A stretch of 64,000 nt of DNA from Cyclobacterium sp. SYSU L10401 (GTDB lineage Bacteria; Bacteroidota; Bacteroidia; Cytophagales; Cyclobacteriaceae): contig NZ_WOFO01000008.1 of the NCBI RefSeq assembly GCF_010993705.1, forward strand, positions 48,112 through 112,111. The letters run 5' to 3'. Made by a program: the position numbers and the translations under genes. Below the pieces are notes generated by a model. That model had not been told where the DNA came from, did not search any database, and saw only the letters and a list, made by a program, of their open reading frames with translations. Of this stretch, positions 8,551-18,242 are shown piece after piece. Within the stretch, counting starts at the first letter, position 1; the number at the start of each line of letters is the position of its first letter.

Positions 8551-9591
8551 ATGCCTCAGGAAGATGAGATCATAGACCTGCGCAGCGATACCCTTACCCA
8601 ACCTACCCGGGAGATGAAGGAAGCCATGATGATGGCCAGCCTGGGAGATGATGTGTTTGGAGAGGATCCTACCGTGCGGCAGCTCGAAGGCAAGCTGGCC
8701 GGAATTTTTGGCATGGAAGCCGGGATGTTTTGCCCTTCCGGTACCATGACCAATCAAATTGCTATCCGCCTGCATACCCGACCGCAAACGGAAGTGATCT
8801 GCCATAAAAACTCCCACATTTACCTGTACGAAGGCGGTGGCATCATGTCCAACAGCCATGCTTCTGTGAAGCTGCTGGAAGGAGACCTGGGAAAACTCGA
8901 TGCAGAAGCCATCCGGCAGGCGATCAACCCGGACGATGACCATGCCCCGGAAACAGCACTGGTATCTTTGGAAAATACCATGAATAAGGGAGGGGGAAGC
9001 GTCTACCAGCTGGAGGAAGTGCGACCCATCCGGCAGCTCTGCAAGGAGACCGGTTTGAAATTGCACCTGGATGGGGCAAGGATATTCAATGCCCTGATCC
9101 ATTCCGGAGAGCGGGCACACGACTGGGGCAGGATGTTTGATACCATATCCATCTGCCTGAGCAAAGGCCTGGGATGTCCCGTGGGTTCGGTATTGCTGGG
9201 AAGCCAGGCCGGGATCAGGCAAGCCCGGAAAATCAGAAAAGCACTGGGCGGAGGCATGCGGCAGGCAGGAATGCTGGCAGCAGCAGGGATCTATGCCCTG
9301 GATCACCATGTGAGCCGCCTGGAGGAAGATCATGAGCGGGCCCGTGCCATCGCAGCAATCATGGGCAAACTCCCCCATGTCAAAGCGACCCTGCCAGTAA
9401 GTACCAATATTGTGATTGCCCGGTTGGATAAGATCAGTCCGGAATCCTTTTTGGAGAAATTGGCCGAAAAGCAAATCAAGGCAGTGAAGTTTGGACCGGA
9501 TCAAATCCGCATGGTGACCCACCTGGATATAGAAGACCGGCATTTGGAAGCCCTGGAAGAGCGGCTGGCCAATTGGAAAATGACCCTGTAA
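8551..9591 (+). CDS. ltaE: Low-specificity L-threonine aldolase
   Basis: 346 aa, fold-type I PLP enzyme. The N-terminus [13 protein letters not shown] and the GDDVFGEDP segment are hallmarks of the threonine aldolase family. The central [11 protein letters not shown] carries the PLP-pyridine Asp. [16 protein letters not shown] near 198-213 carries the Schiff-base Lys. The enzyme cleaves L-threonine or L-allo-threonine to glycine and acetaldehyde. The start lies 5 bp after the preceding small membrane gene, suggesting an operon. A second-strand open frame of similar length opposite this gene is a shadow. Confidence 0.92.
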   Translation: MPQEDEIIDLRSDTLTQPTREMKEAMMMASLGDDVFGEDPTVRQLEGKLAGIFGMEAGMFCPSGTMTNQIAIRLHTRPQTEVICHKNSHIYLYEGGGIMSNSHASVKLLEGDLGKLDAEAIRQAINPDDDHAPETALVSLENTMNKGGGSVYQLEEVRPIRQLCKETGLKLHLDGARIFNALIHSGERAHDWGRMFDTISICLSKGLGCPVGSVLLGSQAGIRQARKIRKALGGGMRQAGMLAAAGIYALDHHVSRLEEDHERARAIAAIMGKLPHVKATLPVSTNIVIARLDKISPESFLEKLAEKQIKAVKFGPDQIRMVTHLDIEDRHLEALEERLANWKMTL

Positions 9592-9621
9592 ATACCGTCG
9601 GAAAAAGAAAATACTGTAGCC

Positions 9622-10887
9622 ATGATGGATCAAACCCCGCTGGCAGAAAGGATGCGGCCGGTTAGGCTGGAAGAGCTGATCGGCCAGGAACACCTTTCTG
9701 AACCCCAAACCTTTCTCTATAAAGCCATTCGCTCGGGATCTGTGCCCTCCCTGATTTTATGGGGACCTCCGGGGGTAGGTAAGACCACCATTGCCAATAT
9801 CATCGCCAATGAAGTGAAAGCCCCCTTTTATACCCTCAGTGCCATCAGTTCAGGAGTAAAAGATATCCGGGAGGTGATCCAAAAGGCCCGGTTTCAGCAG
9901 GGAGTAGTACTTTTTATCGATGAGATCCACCGCTTCAACAAATCCCAGCAAGATGCTTTGCTGGGGGCGGTAGAAAAAGGCACCATTCGTTTGATAGGGG
10001 CCACTACAGAAAACCCCTCCTTTGAGGTCAACGCTGCCCTGCTTTCCCGTTGTCAGATTTTTACTTTAAATCCCCTGGGCAGGAAGGAATTGGAGGCCAT
10101 GATGCTGCAAGCCCTGGAAAAAGATGAGGTCCTCAAAAATAAAAAAGTGACCTTAAAAGAAACCGATGCCTTGTTGCGGATCTCCGGAGGGGATGGCAGG
10201 AAGCTGTTGAATCTCCTGGAAATTGTCATCGATAGCTACAAGGGAGAAGAAATAATCATCGAAAATGAGCGGGTCATGCAGGTTGCCCAGCAAAAGGTGG
10301 CCCTGTATGATAAATCCGGTGAGCAACATTACGATATCATTTCTGCCTTTATCAAGTCTATTAGAGGCTCTGATCCCAATGCGGCAGTTTACTGGCTGGC
10401 CAGAATGATTGAAGGCGGGGAGGACGTCAAATTTATTGCCCGCAGACTGCTGATCCTTGCCTCTGAAGACATTGGTAATGCCAATCCCAATGCCCTGCTT
10501 TTGGCTACCAATTGTTTTCAGGCCGTCAATATCATAGGCTATCCTGAAGCCAGGATCATTTTATCGCAGTGTGTGACCTATCTGGCCGCTTCCCCCAAGA
10601 GCAATGCCAGCTACACAGCCATCAACCAGGCCCAGGCCCTGGTAAGGCAGGAGGGTGATTTGCCGGTACCCTTGCACCTGCGCAATGCGCCTACCAAATT
10701 GATGAAGGACCTGAATTATGGCAAAGCCTATCAGTATGCCCATGATTTCGAGAATAATTTTGTCTGGCAGGAATACCTGCCGGACAAAATCAAACATACC
10801 AAACTCTATGATCCCGGCAACAATGCCCGTGAAAATGACCTGAGAAAGCAGTTGCAGAAGTTGTGGGGGAAGAAGTACGGCTATTAA
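9622..10887 (+). CDS. rarA: Replication-associated recombination protein A (RarA/MgsA AAA+ ATPase)
   Basis: 421 aa. Walker [10 protein letters not shown] is at 48-56 and Walker B/sensor [18 protein letters not shown] is near 96-113. Arginine-finger region [19 protein letters not shown] follows. The C-terminal tetramerisation domain is recognisable from [20 protein letters not shown] and the [12 protein letters not shown] segment. RarA acts at stalled replication forks and is related to the clamp-loader ATPases. The start ATG 9622 gives [14 protein letters not shown]; the second Met is equally possible. The final codons overlap by 4 bp the end of the convergent gene. Confidence 0.93.
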   Translation: MMDQTPLAERMRPVRLEELIGQEHLSEPQTFLYKAIRSGSVPSLILWGPPGVGKTTIANIIANEVKAPFYTLSAISSGVKDIREVIQKARFQQGVVLFIDEIHRFNKSQQDALLGAVEKGTIRLIGATTENPSFEVNAALLSRCQIFTLNPLGRKELEAMMLQALEKDEVLKNKKVTLKETDALLRISGGDGRKLLNLLEIVIDSYKGEEIIIENERVMQVAQQKVALYDKSGEQHYDIISAFIKSIRGSDPNAAVYWLARMIEGGEDVKFIARRLLILASEDIGNANPNALLLATNCFQAVNIIGYPEARIILSQCVTYLAASPKSNASYTAINQAQALVRQEGDLPVPLHLRNAPTKLMKDLNYGKAYQYAHDFENNFVWQEYLPDKIKHTKLYDPGNNARENDLRKQLQKLWGKKYGY

Positions 10888-11324
10888 TCCTCCTTGCTAA
10901 ACGTATAGCGCAGACCAATCAAAGCCCGGAAAGTGAAATCAAAGGCATACATCGGGGTGCCCTCCAGTACCACTGCAAATTGCCGGTGGGCAGCGATGGG
11001 TTTGATGCTCAGCCCTACAGGTAACCCAAACCTGCCATCATCAAATTCTGTGTACCCCACCATCAATCCGGCATGGGCATTGTACCAATCGGTTCGTTTC
11101 AGGTTATAATGCCCCAGGGCTTCCAGACCCATGTAAGCATAGAACACGTCACCGGCCATGATACGGGCTTCTCCAAAAAATTGTTTTTCCGGATTGGTGC
11201 CCAGCCCAATGTGGTTCATGATCCCTCCCTGATATACCCCTACATGCACCTGGGCCTGCAGGCCAGCTGTTCCCGTAAAAAAAAGTATCAAAAGCAGACC
11301 AAATAATAAAGTGTAATTTTTCAT
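10884..11324 (-). CDS. Small outer-membrane beta-barrel-like protein, function unknown
   Basis: 146 aa from ATG 11324; an upstream ATG at 11342 adds MLKKTL before the natural signal-peptide start MKNYTLLFGLLLILFFTG. A Sec signal with cleavage after LQA is clear. The mature part alternates hydrophobic and polar residues with many Tyr/Gly/Phe and ends in [15 protein letters not shown], like a small outer-membrane barrel. No family recognised. It converges with rarA, overlapping by 4 bp. Confidence 0.65.
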   Translation of the reverse strand: MKNYTLLFGLLLILFFTGTAGLQAQVHVGVYQGGIMNHIGLGTNPEKQFFGEARIMAGDVFYAYMGLEALGHYNLKRTDWYNAHAGLMVGYTEFDDGRFGLPVGLSIKPIAAHRQFAVVLEGTPMYAFDFTFRALIGLRYTFSKED

Positions 11325-11410
11325 GAGCGTTTTTTTTAACAAAATTAAAGAAATCTTTCGTTATTCACAGGTTTGTGTGAAAAGTCACCGGGGCTTATCT
11401 GAAAAAAAAG

Positions 11411-11418
11411 TAGTTTTG
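11411..11418 (+). promoter_or_regulatory. Candidate -7 promoter box for the TlpA-like gene
   Basis: TAGTTTTG matches TAnnTTTG and lies 18 bp before the ATG at 11436, close enough for a very short leader. The -33 element is not obvious. Confidence 0.4.
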
Positions 11419-11435
11419 TAAAAAATTAGCGGACT

Positions 11436-12008
11436 ATGAACTGGAAAAAGGAAATAAAAAGTTGGGGCATCATGCTGGGTTTTTTTGCTTTTTTGTATTT
11501 TACCGGGCTGATCACACCTATAGTTGGGGGGCTGCAATCTGTCATGCTTTCTACCGGTTTGATCCAGCCCAAGGTGCTTTTAGACAACAAGGAAAAGGAG
11601 GCCTTTGATTATTCCGGGCAATTTCTGGATGAATACGGTGACCGTGTAGGCTTGTCTCAATACAGGGGTAAAACCCTGTTTATTAACCTTTGGGCTACAT
11701 GGTGTCCTCCTTGCAGGGCAGAAATGCCCCATATTTCAGATTTGTATGACAAGGTAAAAGATGAAGGCAAGGTGGAATTCCTCATGATTGCCCTGGATGA
11801 TGATTTCAGCAAAAGCATCAAGTTCGTGGAGGACAAGGAGTTTTCTTTTCCTGTGATCCATGCCGCCTACGGGCTGAATCCTTCCCTTCAAAGCCAGGCC
11901 ATCCCTACCACCCTGGTAGTGAGTCCGGAAGGAGAAATTGTTTTTTACCAGGAAGGCATGAGCAATTTCAATAACCAGGAGTTTCAGGATTTTCTTTTAA
12001 ATCTTTAA
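11436..12008 (+). CDS. TlpA-family membrane-anchored thiol-disulfide oxidoreductase
   Basis: 190 aa. One N-terminal hydrophobic segment (about 12-28) anchors the protein, leaving the thioredoxin-like domain in the periplasm. The active site is W-C-P-P-C with Cys90 and Cys93 (LWATWCPPCRAEMPHI), the TlpA/ResA-type motif, and a cis-Pro loop is seen in QAIPTTLVVSPEG. Proteins of this type reduce periplasmic disulfides, for example in cytochrome c maturation, or act in redox homeostasis. No cytochrome-assembly gene is adjacent, so the partner is unknown. It is a single-gene unit facing repeats downstream. Confidence 0.88.
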   Translation: MNWKKEIKSWGIMLGFFAFLYFTGLITPIVGGLQSVMLSTGLIQPKVLLDNKEKEAFDYSGQFLDEYGDRVGLSQYRGKTLFINLWATWCPPCRAEMPHISDLYDKVKDEGKVEFLMIALDDDFSKSIKFVEDKEFSFPVIHAAYGLNPSLQSQAIPTTLVVSPEGEIVFYQEGMSNFNNQEFQDFLLNL

Positions 12009-12013
12009 TAAAT

Positions 12014-12352
12014 ATGCCCGCTCCTTGGGATTTGCAATCCCGAGGACAGATCTGGGGATTTGTAATCCCCGGTAGGTACACGTAAATCAGGATTACAAAT
12101 CCTGCTCACCTGTGGTTCGACATTGCAAATGTCGAAAAGCCCGTGCACCTCGGGATTTGCAATCCCGTGGTGCAGATCTGGGGATTTGCAATCCCCGGAT
12201 GGGTGCGAAATAAATCCCCCTCCCCCCTTTTTTAAGGGGAATTTCGTTCGTACTGGATTTTTTATTTGCCTTTTCGATTTACTTTTCCATCAGCCGGATG
12301 AAATTTAAGCTACCAACAGTATTATCTGTATCACTCCTTGGGATTTGCAATC
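12014..12352. repeat. REP-like hairpin cluster
   Basis: Same family as the 2698-3115 array: GGGATTTGCAATCCC with flanking GAGGACAG, GGGGATT-TGT-AATCCCC, CAGGATT-ACA-AATCCTG, CGACATT-GCA-AATGTCG and a second GGGATTTGCAATCCC between 12017 and 12200. A last isolated copy lies at 12339-12355. At 12211-12246 sits a different C-rich/G-rich sequence (AAATCCCCC...AAGGGGAATTT), related to repeats at 34224-34273 and 37834-37867. No gene is visible between 12009 and 12428. Confidence 0.8.
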
Positions 12353-12428
12353 CCCGGTACGTGCACATTAAAAAAAACGGACTTTCCTGCTGTTTCAATC
12401 CTTATTTTCCACCTTTTTTCTGTCTGGT

Positions 12429-13679
12429 TTATGGCCGGACCTGGCCATTTCCACGAATCAGCCATTTGTAGGAACACATTTCTTCCAGGGCCATGGGGCC
12501 GCGGGCATGCAGTTTTTGGGTGCTGATACCAATTTCGGCTCCCAGCCCAAACTGTGCCCCATCCGTAAATGCCGTAGAAGCATTGGCATAAACGGCTGCT
12601 GCATCTACTGCCTGGAGGAACTTATCTATGGTTTTTTCATCCGTAGCCAGGATGGCTTCACTGTGTTTGCTGCTGTATCGGGCAATATGCTCCAGGGCTT
12701 CTTCCAACCCGCTTACGGTCTTTATCGCCAGGCTAAGGGAGAGGAATTCTGTGCCAAAATGCGCCTCTTCGGCCGGAAAAAGCAAAGCCTCGGGATATTT
12801 TCCTGACAACGCATCATAGGCGGCTTTATCGGCATAGATTTTTACCTCCTTTTTTGCCAGCGGCCTGCTGATGGCCTCCAGATCAGGCAGGCGGCTTTGG
12901 TGGATCAGCAGGCAATCCAGGGCATTGCATACACTGACTCTCCTGGTCTTGGCATTGAAAATGATCTGACTGCCTTTTTCCAGGTCTGCCGACTGGTCAA
13001 AGTAAGTATGGACGATACCCGCACCGGTTTCAATCACAGGAACTTTAGCATTGTCCCTGACAAAATCTATCAATCCCTGACTGCCCCTGGGGATGATGAC
13101 ATCTACAAAACCCACTGCTTCCAGCAGAGCTCCGGTCGCTTCTCTACCAGCAGGAAGCAGGTGGACGATATTTGTATCAACTTTATTTTTTTTCAAAACC
13201 TTGTGGATGACTTCCACGATCAGGGCATTGGAAGCATAGGCATCTGAACCGCCTTTCAGGATCAGGGCATTCCCGGTTTTGAGGCAAAGACTGAATACGT
13301 CAAAGGTTACATTGGGGCGGGATTCGTAAATGATCCCGATAACCCCAATGGGCACCCTGGTTTTTTTTAGTTCCAATCCGTTGGGAAGGCGTTTTTCTGC
13401 CAGCACTGTTCCCAGTGGAGAGTCCAGTTTGGCTACATTGATGAGGTCTTCTGCAATATTTTCTATGCGTTCTTCGGTGAGTTTCAGCCGGTCATATTTG
13501 GGATCAGCAGGGTCCATCCGGTCCAGATCTTCCTGATTGGCATCCAGGATTTCCGGGGTATATTTGATGGCCGCCATGGCCAGGTCATCCAGTATTTTGT
13601 TGATTTTCTCCTCAGGCAGCAAGGACAGTTTTCTACTGGCAGCCTGCACTTGTTGAAAGATGTGTTCGAGGTTTTTCAT
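12429..13679 (-). CDS. proA: Glutamate-5-semialdehyde dehydrogenase (gamma-glutamyl phosphate reductase)
   Basis: 416 aa from ATG 13679 ([18 protein letters not shown]); an in-frame upstream start at 13703 would add eight residues and is less likely. The aldehyde dehydrogenase fold is shown by [14 protein letters not shown], the NADPH-binding segment [14 protein letters not shown], and the catalytic Cys in [13 protein letters not shown]. It reduces gamma-glutamyl phosphate to glutamate-5-semialdehyde, the second step of proline synthesis. It lies directly downstream of proB on the minus strand, so the two are a proBA operon. Confidence 0.95.
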   Translation of the reverse strand: MKNLEHIFQQVQAASRKLSLLPEEKINKILDDLAMAAIKYTPEILDANQEDLDRMDPADPKYDRLKLTEERIENIAEDLINVAKLDSPLGTVLAEKRLPNGLELKKTRVPIGVIGIIYESRPNVTFDVFSLCLKTGNALILKGGSDAYASNALIVEVIHKVLKKNKVDTNIVHLLPAGREATGALLEAVGFVDVIIPRGSQGLIDFVRDNAKVPVIETGAGIVHTYFDQSADLEKGSQIIFNAKTRRVSVCNALDCLLIHQSRLPDLEAISRPLAKKEVKIYADKAAYDALSGKYPEALLFPAEEAHFGTEFLSLSLAIKTVSGLEEALEHIARYSSKHSEAILATDEKTIDKFLQAVDAAAVYANASTAFTDGAQFGLGAEIGISTQKLHARGPMALEEMCSYKWLIRGNGQVRP

Positions 13680-13706
13680 AAGAAGCATTTGGTCTCCGGC
13701 CAATTT

Positions 13707-14792
13707 TCAATTCAATTCTGATATGTAAAGGTAATCATAATGCACCAATGGTCTTTGTCCTCCCAGGCCAATTTTGTCTCTGGCCGTAGCAGCACCATAT
13801 TCGGCTTTACCCAGTCCAATTCTTTTCCCAGAAGTATCCATGATGCGCACAATATCTCCTTTGAGGAAATCTCCTTTAATGGCATGAATGCCTACAGGCA
13901 GCAGGCTGGTGATTTTATCAGAAAGCAAAGCCTGTTTTGCCCCTTCATTGATGATGATTTCTCCCTTGGAATAATTGTCACTGTGGGCGATCCATTTTTT
14001 ATGGTTGTGTTTGGATTTTCCAGGTTCAAAATAGGTGCATTGCAATTCTTTGTTGTAATAGTCGATCAGCACATGGTCTTTTTTCCCATTGGCGATCAGT
14101 ACTTCAATGCCCAGGTCAGCGGATTTTTTGGCCATGGTCATCTTAGTCAGCATTCCCCCTCTGCCGAAGGAGGACTTATGGGTGGAGATGTATTGGCTGA
14201 GGTCAGGCATTTTTTGTCCCACATGAGGAATCAGCTCTGAAGCCGGGTCAGAAGGATGCCCCTTGAAAATGCCATCCACATTGGTAAGTAATATCAGGCT
14301 GTCTGCATCTACCATGGCGGCCACCAATCCTGCCAGCTCATCGTTATCGGTAAACATCAGCTCGGTGACCGCTACCGCATCGTTTTCATTGATTACCGGC
14401 ACAATATGGTTTTTGAGCAGGCCCTCCAGGCAGTTTTTCATGTTCAGGTAGTGGGTGCGGTCCCTGAAATCCTCCCTGGTTACCATCAATTGGGCTATGG
14501 GATGCCCCTTAGCTGAAAACAATTCCTTATAGGCCCTGATCAGGTCAATCTGCCCAATGGCTGCCCATACCTGCTTTCTCGAAACGGCGTCGGTTTTGGA
14601 GGATAGCGGCTGGGATTTTCTACCGAAAGCTACCGCCCCGGAGGTCACCAATACCACCTTCAACCCTTTTTCCAGCAAAAACACCATCTGCTCCACCAGG
14701 CTGCGCATCCGTTGAATGTCGGGGCTGCCATCGGCCATGGTCAGGACATTGGAACCGATTTTAATGACCAGGGTACGTGGGGGAAAGGGCAT
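13707..14792 (-). CDS. proB: Glutamate 5-kinase with C-terminal PUA domain
   Basis: 361 aa. The amino-acid-kinase domain starts with TLVIKIGSNVLT and contains VLVTSGAVAFGRK, INENDAVAV and LLTNVDGIFKG, with the FGRGGMLTKM glycine-rich segment. The C-terminal part from about residue 275 is a PUA domain (LPVGIHAIKGDFLKGDIVRI), as in the long E. coli-type enzyme. It phosphorylates glutamate, the first committed and usually proline-inhibited step. proA follows 27 bp downstream of the stop. Confidence 0.95.
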   Translation of the reverse strand: MPFPPRTLVIKIGSNVLTMADGSPDIQRMRSLVEQMVFLLEKGLKVVLVTSGAVAFGRKSQPLSSKTDAVSRKQVWAAIGQIDLIRAYKELFSAKGHPIAQLMVTREDFRDRTHYLNMKNCLEGLLKNHIVPVINENDAVAVTELMFTDNDELAGLVAAMVDADSLILLTNVDGIFKGHPSDPASELIPHVGQKMPDLSQYISTHKSSFGRGGMLTKMTMAKKSADLGIEVLIANGKKDHVLIDYYNKELQCTYFEPGKSKHNHKKWIAHSDNYSKGEIIINEGAKQALLSDKITSLLPVGIHAIKGDFLKGDIVRIMDTSGKRIGLGKAEYGAATARDKIGLGGQRPLVHYDYLYISELN

Positions 14793-14954
14793 AAGTGTTG
14801 AATTAAGGCGTTTTTCTGCAAAAATAACAAGCTTTGGGCAAATAGACTATTTTGTAAAGCCCATTTATCAAAGGGGCCGAGGGTATTTTCAGATTTAATC
14901 ATTACTTTGTGCCGCATACGATCATTAAAATTGCAAGCCTAAAAAAATTACACC

Positions 14955-16313
14955 TTGGGAGATTTAATCATTGATTTCAGTAATTGGATATGGGGCACCC
15001 CCTTGTTGGTCCTTTTGATGGGCGGAGGTTTTTTCATGTTGCTGTATTCCCGCTTTATCCCTTTCAGAGGCTTAAAGCATGCCATGAAGGTAGTAGGAGG
15101 TAAGTACGATGACCCCAATGCGTCAGGAGACATCAGCTCTCTGCAGGCTTTGTCTTCTGCCATAGCGGCTACAGTAGGGCTGGGGAATATCAGTGGGGTG
15201 GCCCTGGCCATAGGTACCGGTGGACCGGGAGCAATTTTCTGGATGTGGGTATCTGCTTTCGTAGGTATGGCAACAAAGTTTTTTACCTGTACCCTGGCCA
15301 TCATGTACCGCGGTAAAGATTCATCCGGCCATGTGCAAGGTGGTCCCATGTACGTAATAGAGGAGGGGATGGGTAAAAATTGGCGTTTCCTCTCTGTCAT
15401 TTTCTGTGTGGCAGGGATCATGGGGCTGCTGGCCATCTTTCAGGCCAACCAGCTCACCGAGGTGCTGCGCGTGGTGATGCTGAGGCCTTTTGGGCTGGAT
15501 TGGGGACAAACGTCCAAGTGGATCATTGGCATTACGGTGATGCTGCTGGTGGCACTGGTAATCCTCGGAGGTATCAAACGCATCGCCAAAGTGGCTTCTT
15601 TCCTGGTTCCTTTTATGGTGATCATGTATTTTATCTCTGTTTTTATCATCCTTTTCAAAAACCTGGGAATGGTACCGGAAATGTTTCTGGTCATCATAGA
15701 AGATGCCTTTACCGGTAAAGCAGTGCTGGGTGGGGCAGTAGGGCAGGTGATCATCATCGGTGCCAGAAGGGCCGCATTCTCCAATGAGGCAGGGATCGGT
15801 ACCGCACCCATGGTCCATGGGGCTTCCAAGACCAGCGAACCGGTAAGGGAGGGATTGATTGCCATGCTGGGTCCTTTTATCGATACCATCGTGGTTTGTA
15901 CCCTGACAGCCCTGGTGATCATGGTCACTGGGGTATGGAAATCCGGAGAGAGGGATGGGGTACTTTTGACCTTGTCTGCCTTTGAACAGGGTTTGCCGGG
16001 AATTGGCAAATACCTGCTGATGGCTGCCGTGCTGATCTTTGCCCTCTCCACCATGTTTACCTATTCCTACTATGGACACAAGTGCTTCAACTATTTGTTT
16101 GGAGCAGACAAGGCCAATTATTACAATTATTTTTACCTGATTACCATTGTGGCCGGAGCGGTAACCTCCCTGAGCGTGGTCATGAGTTTTGTGGATGGCA
16201 TGTATGCAGTCATGGCCTTTCCAACCATGATTTCGGCCATTTACCTGTCTCCAAAGGTGGTGGCAGCGACCAAAGACTATTTTGAAAGGATGAAAATCAT
16301 GGATAAAAAATGA
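14955..16313 (+). CDS. Sodium:alanine/glycine symporter (AGCS family)
   Basis: 452 aa, about ten hydrophobic segments. The N-terminal IWGTPLLVLLMGGGFF and the signature region GDISSLQALSSAIAATVGLG-NISGVALAIGTGGPGA are diagnostic of AGCS carriers (DagA/AlsT). GARRAAFSNEAGIGTAPMVH is another conserved block. It imports alanine or glycine with Na+. The start must be TTG 14955: an in-frame stop lies at 14940-14942 and no ATG or GTG occurs between it and the conserved first helix. The stop overlaps the next start (ATGA), coupling it to glycerate kinase. Confidence 0.92.
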   Translation: MGDLIIDFSNWIWGTPLLVLLMGGGFFMLLYSRFIPFRGLKHAMKVVGGKYDDPNASGDISSLQALSSAIAATVGLGNISGVALAIGTGGPGAIFWMWVSAFVGMATKFFTCTLAIMYRGKDSSGHVQGGPMYVIEEGMGKNWRFLSVIFCVAGIMGLLAIFQANQLTEVLRVVMLRPFGLDWGQTSKWIIGITVMLLVALVILGGIKRIAKVASFLVPFMVIMYFISVFIILFKNLGMVPEMFLVIIEDAFTGKAVLGGAVGQVIIIGARRAAFSNEAGIGTAPMVHGASKTSEPVREGLIAMLGPFIDTIVVCTLTALVIMVTGVWKSGERDGVLLTLSAFEQGLPGIGKYLLMAAVLIFALSTMFTYSYYGHKCFNYLFGADKANYYNYFYLITIVAGAVTSLSVVMSFVDGMYAVMAFPTMISAIYLSPKVVAATKDYFERMKIMDKK

Positions 16314-17410
16314 AATGGCTGGTAGCACCCAATGCCTTTAAGGGAACACTGTTGGCAGAAGAGGCTGCTGCCATCATCGAAAGGGAGATTTTGAAAATGA
16401 GCCCTGAAGATCAGGTGGATACCTGTCCCATTGCTGATGGGGGAGATGGTACCTGCTTTTTGCTGACGGAACAATTGGGCTTGGAAAAAATCCCTGCCAT
16501 GGTCTGTGGTCCGTTGGGAAGGCCTATAGAAGGTTTTTTTGGTTATGACAGGGATACCCAAACAGCCTACCTGGATGTGTCTACCGTTTCGGGGATCAAA
16601 TGGCTGTCTGAAAATGAAAAAGACCCCTGGATAGCCAGTACCTATGGCACAGGAGAGCTCATCCAAAAGGCCGTCACCAAAGGAGCAAAAAACATCATTC
16701 TGGGATTGGGGGGAAGTGCCAGCATCGATATGGGTACAGGTATTCTTCATGCCCTGGGAGTTCAATTTCTGGATAAAAAAGGCCGGGAATTGACCCTGTT
16801 CAGTCCCGGATTTCTGGAAAAAATCGGACACATTCAATTGAATGGAAAGCTTCCTGAACTGTCATTCACCTGTTTGTGTGATGTAAGCAATACTTTTTTC
16901 GGCCCTGCGGGCGCCATCCCGGTATTTGGTCCCCAAAAGGGCTTGCTGCCCGGTGACCACCAGAAATTTTTGGAAGCCGGTCAGCATCTGTTTACTTTAT
17001 TGCAAAAGAAATGTAAGTGGAAGCTGGATGACCAAGCCTGTTTCGGAGCGGCAGGAGGAATAGCCTTGGGTTTAAGTGCCTTTTTTCCTACCGAAATGGT
17101 GCAGGGGGCCAGGTATTTTTTTGAAAAGACCCGCCTGGAAGAGCGGATGTCAACAGCCGATAGGGTCATTACGGGGGAAGGGAAGTTTGATACCCAATCT
17201 GCCCAAGGCAAAGGAAGTTTTGAATTGTTGCAACTGGCTAAAAAAATGGGAAAACCGGTTTGGCTGATCTCATCGGGCAAGGAAGGAGAGCAGGTAGGTT
17301 TTGAGAAGGTACTGCAATTGCCGGACCTGGATTTCCATTCACCGGACCTGGTTGATCGGGCTGAAGAAAACCTAAAGGCCACTATTTTGAAAGGATTAAC
17401 AGGATCTTAG
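16310..17410 (+). CDS. Glycerate kinase (GarK/GlxK family)
   Basis: 366 aa. The N-terminal MKWLVAPNAFKGTLLAEEAA matches the APDSFKG block of class II glycerate kinases. The DGGDGT motif, GTGELIQKA, and the glycine-rich GLGGSASIDMGTGILHALG segment are also typical. GAAGGIALGLSAF and ADRVITGEGKFDTQSAQGKG mark the C-terminal half. It phosphorylates D-glycerate, probably to 2-phosphoglycerate. Translation is coupled to the symporter by a 4-bp ATGA overlap, which is an unusual pairing; the symporter may bring an amino acid whose catabolism yields glycerate, but this is speculation. Confidence 0.92.
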   Translation: MKWLVAPNAFKGTLLAEEAAAIIEREILKMSPEDQVDTCPIADGGDGTCFLLTEQLGLEKIPAMVCGPLGRPIEGFFGYDRDTQTAYLDVSTVSGIKWLSENEKDPWIASTYGTGELIQKAVTKGAKNIILGLGGSASIDMGTGILHALGVQFLDKKGRELTLFSPGFLEKIGHIQLNGKLPELSFTCLCDVSNTFFGPAGAIPVFGPQKGLLPGDHQKFLEAGQHLFTLLQKKCKWKLDDQACFGAAGGIALGLSAFFPTEMVQGARYFFEKTRLEERMSTADRVITGEGKFDTQSAQGKGSFELLQLAKKMGKPVWLISSGKEGEQVGFEKVLQLPDLDFHSPDLVDRAEENLKATILKGLTGS

Positions 17411-17439
17411 GGTAGGTGCTGTTTGACATTTGGCATATA

Positions 17440-17515
17440 ACAGGATTTGCCATCCTGCTTATGTACGCAATAGGGGATTACAAATCCTCCGGTCTGCCGT
17501 AAGGGGTACAAATCC
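17440..17515. repeat. Short REP-like hairpin cluster
   Basis: Contains CAGGATTTGCCATCCTG, GGGGATTACAAATCC and GGGTACAAATCCTGAGG, degenerate members of the GGATT-NNN-AATCC hairpin family found elsewhere in the window. It lies between the convergent ends of the glycerate kinase and LytTR regulator genes. Confidence 0.7.
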
Positions 17516-17528
17516 TGAGGAGCGGATG

Positions 17529-18242
17529 CTAGAGGGTATTGATTTTTCTTAATAGATCCTGTTTAAATGGCTTACTGATGGGCAAGGTTTTCTTATTGAT
17601 TTCAAGAAAGCTGTCCCCCACGGCTTCAATTTTAGCGATATTGACCAGAAAAGACCGGTGGATCCGGATAAACCGATGGGTAGGAAGTTTGTTGGCCAGT
17701 ACTTTCAGGGGACAGACTACCAGGACCGTATGCTCTTTGGTATAGATTTTTGCATAGTTTCTTTCCGCCTCCATGTAGAAGATATCATCGTAGAAAATTT
17801 TCACGAGTTTATTTTGATTCCTTATAAAAATACTGTCTTCATTGAAAGTGGGAGGCTGTACCTGCTCCTTTTTCAGTTGAATCTGGTCGATGAGCAGTGC
17901 CAGCGTCCTTTCCAGTTCCTGGAAGCGAAAAGGCTTTGAAATAAAAGCAAAGGGATGGGTTTTTTTTGCCAGATCAAAGTAATCCTCGGCATCGTTGCCG
18001 GTAAGAAAGATCGTTTTCACCTCATGGTTTTCCTGTATCTTTTCTACCGTTTCAATACCATTCATTTCTCCTCTCAGACCGATATCTACCAGTAAAATTT
18101 CTGGTAGAAATTTCTGAAAATGAAGAATGGCTTCTGCACCATTATTTTTTATCCCGGTTACTTCATAACCCGACTTTTGGAGTCTCTGGGCCAAATCGCT
18201 GGCCAGGACCATATCGTCTTCAATGATCATTAATTTTGTCAT
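17529..18242 (-). CDS. LytTR-family response regulator
   Basis: 237 aa. An N-terminal receiver domain has acidic residues EDD near 8-10, phosphoacceptor Asp in LLVDIGLRGEMNGIE and the conserved Lys in AFISKPF. The C-terminal LytTR DNA-binding domain (about 135-237) is recognised by IFYMEAERNYAKIYTKEHT and FIRIHRSFLVNIAKIEAV. It is the cognate output of the upstream histidine kinase; the two genes overlap by 4 bp. LytTR proteins bind pairs of short direct repeats about two helix turns apart, and such repeats are present upstream of the kinase gene (20264-20336). Confidence 0.93.
   Translation of the reverse strand: MTKLMIIEDDMVLASDLAQRLQKSGYEVTGIKNNGAEAILHFQKFLPEILLVDIGLRGEMNGIETVEKIQENHEVKTIFLTGNDAEDYFDLAKKTHPFAFISKPFRFQELERTLALLIDQIQLKKEQVQPPTFNEDSIFIRNQNKLVKIFYDDIFYMEAERNYAKIYTKEHTVLVVCPLKVLANKLPTHRFIRIHRSFLVNIAKIEAVGDSFLEINKKTLPISKPFKQDLLRKINTL

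Noticed and set aside
8542-9708. 388-codon frame opposite threonine aldolase
   Set aside because: Antisense to a clearly coding gene with all family motifs on the other strand; His/Gln/Pro-rich shadow composition.
15321-16328. 335-codon frame opposite the alanine symporter
   Set aside because: Shadow of a membrane protein gene; strongly His-rich, no motif.
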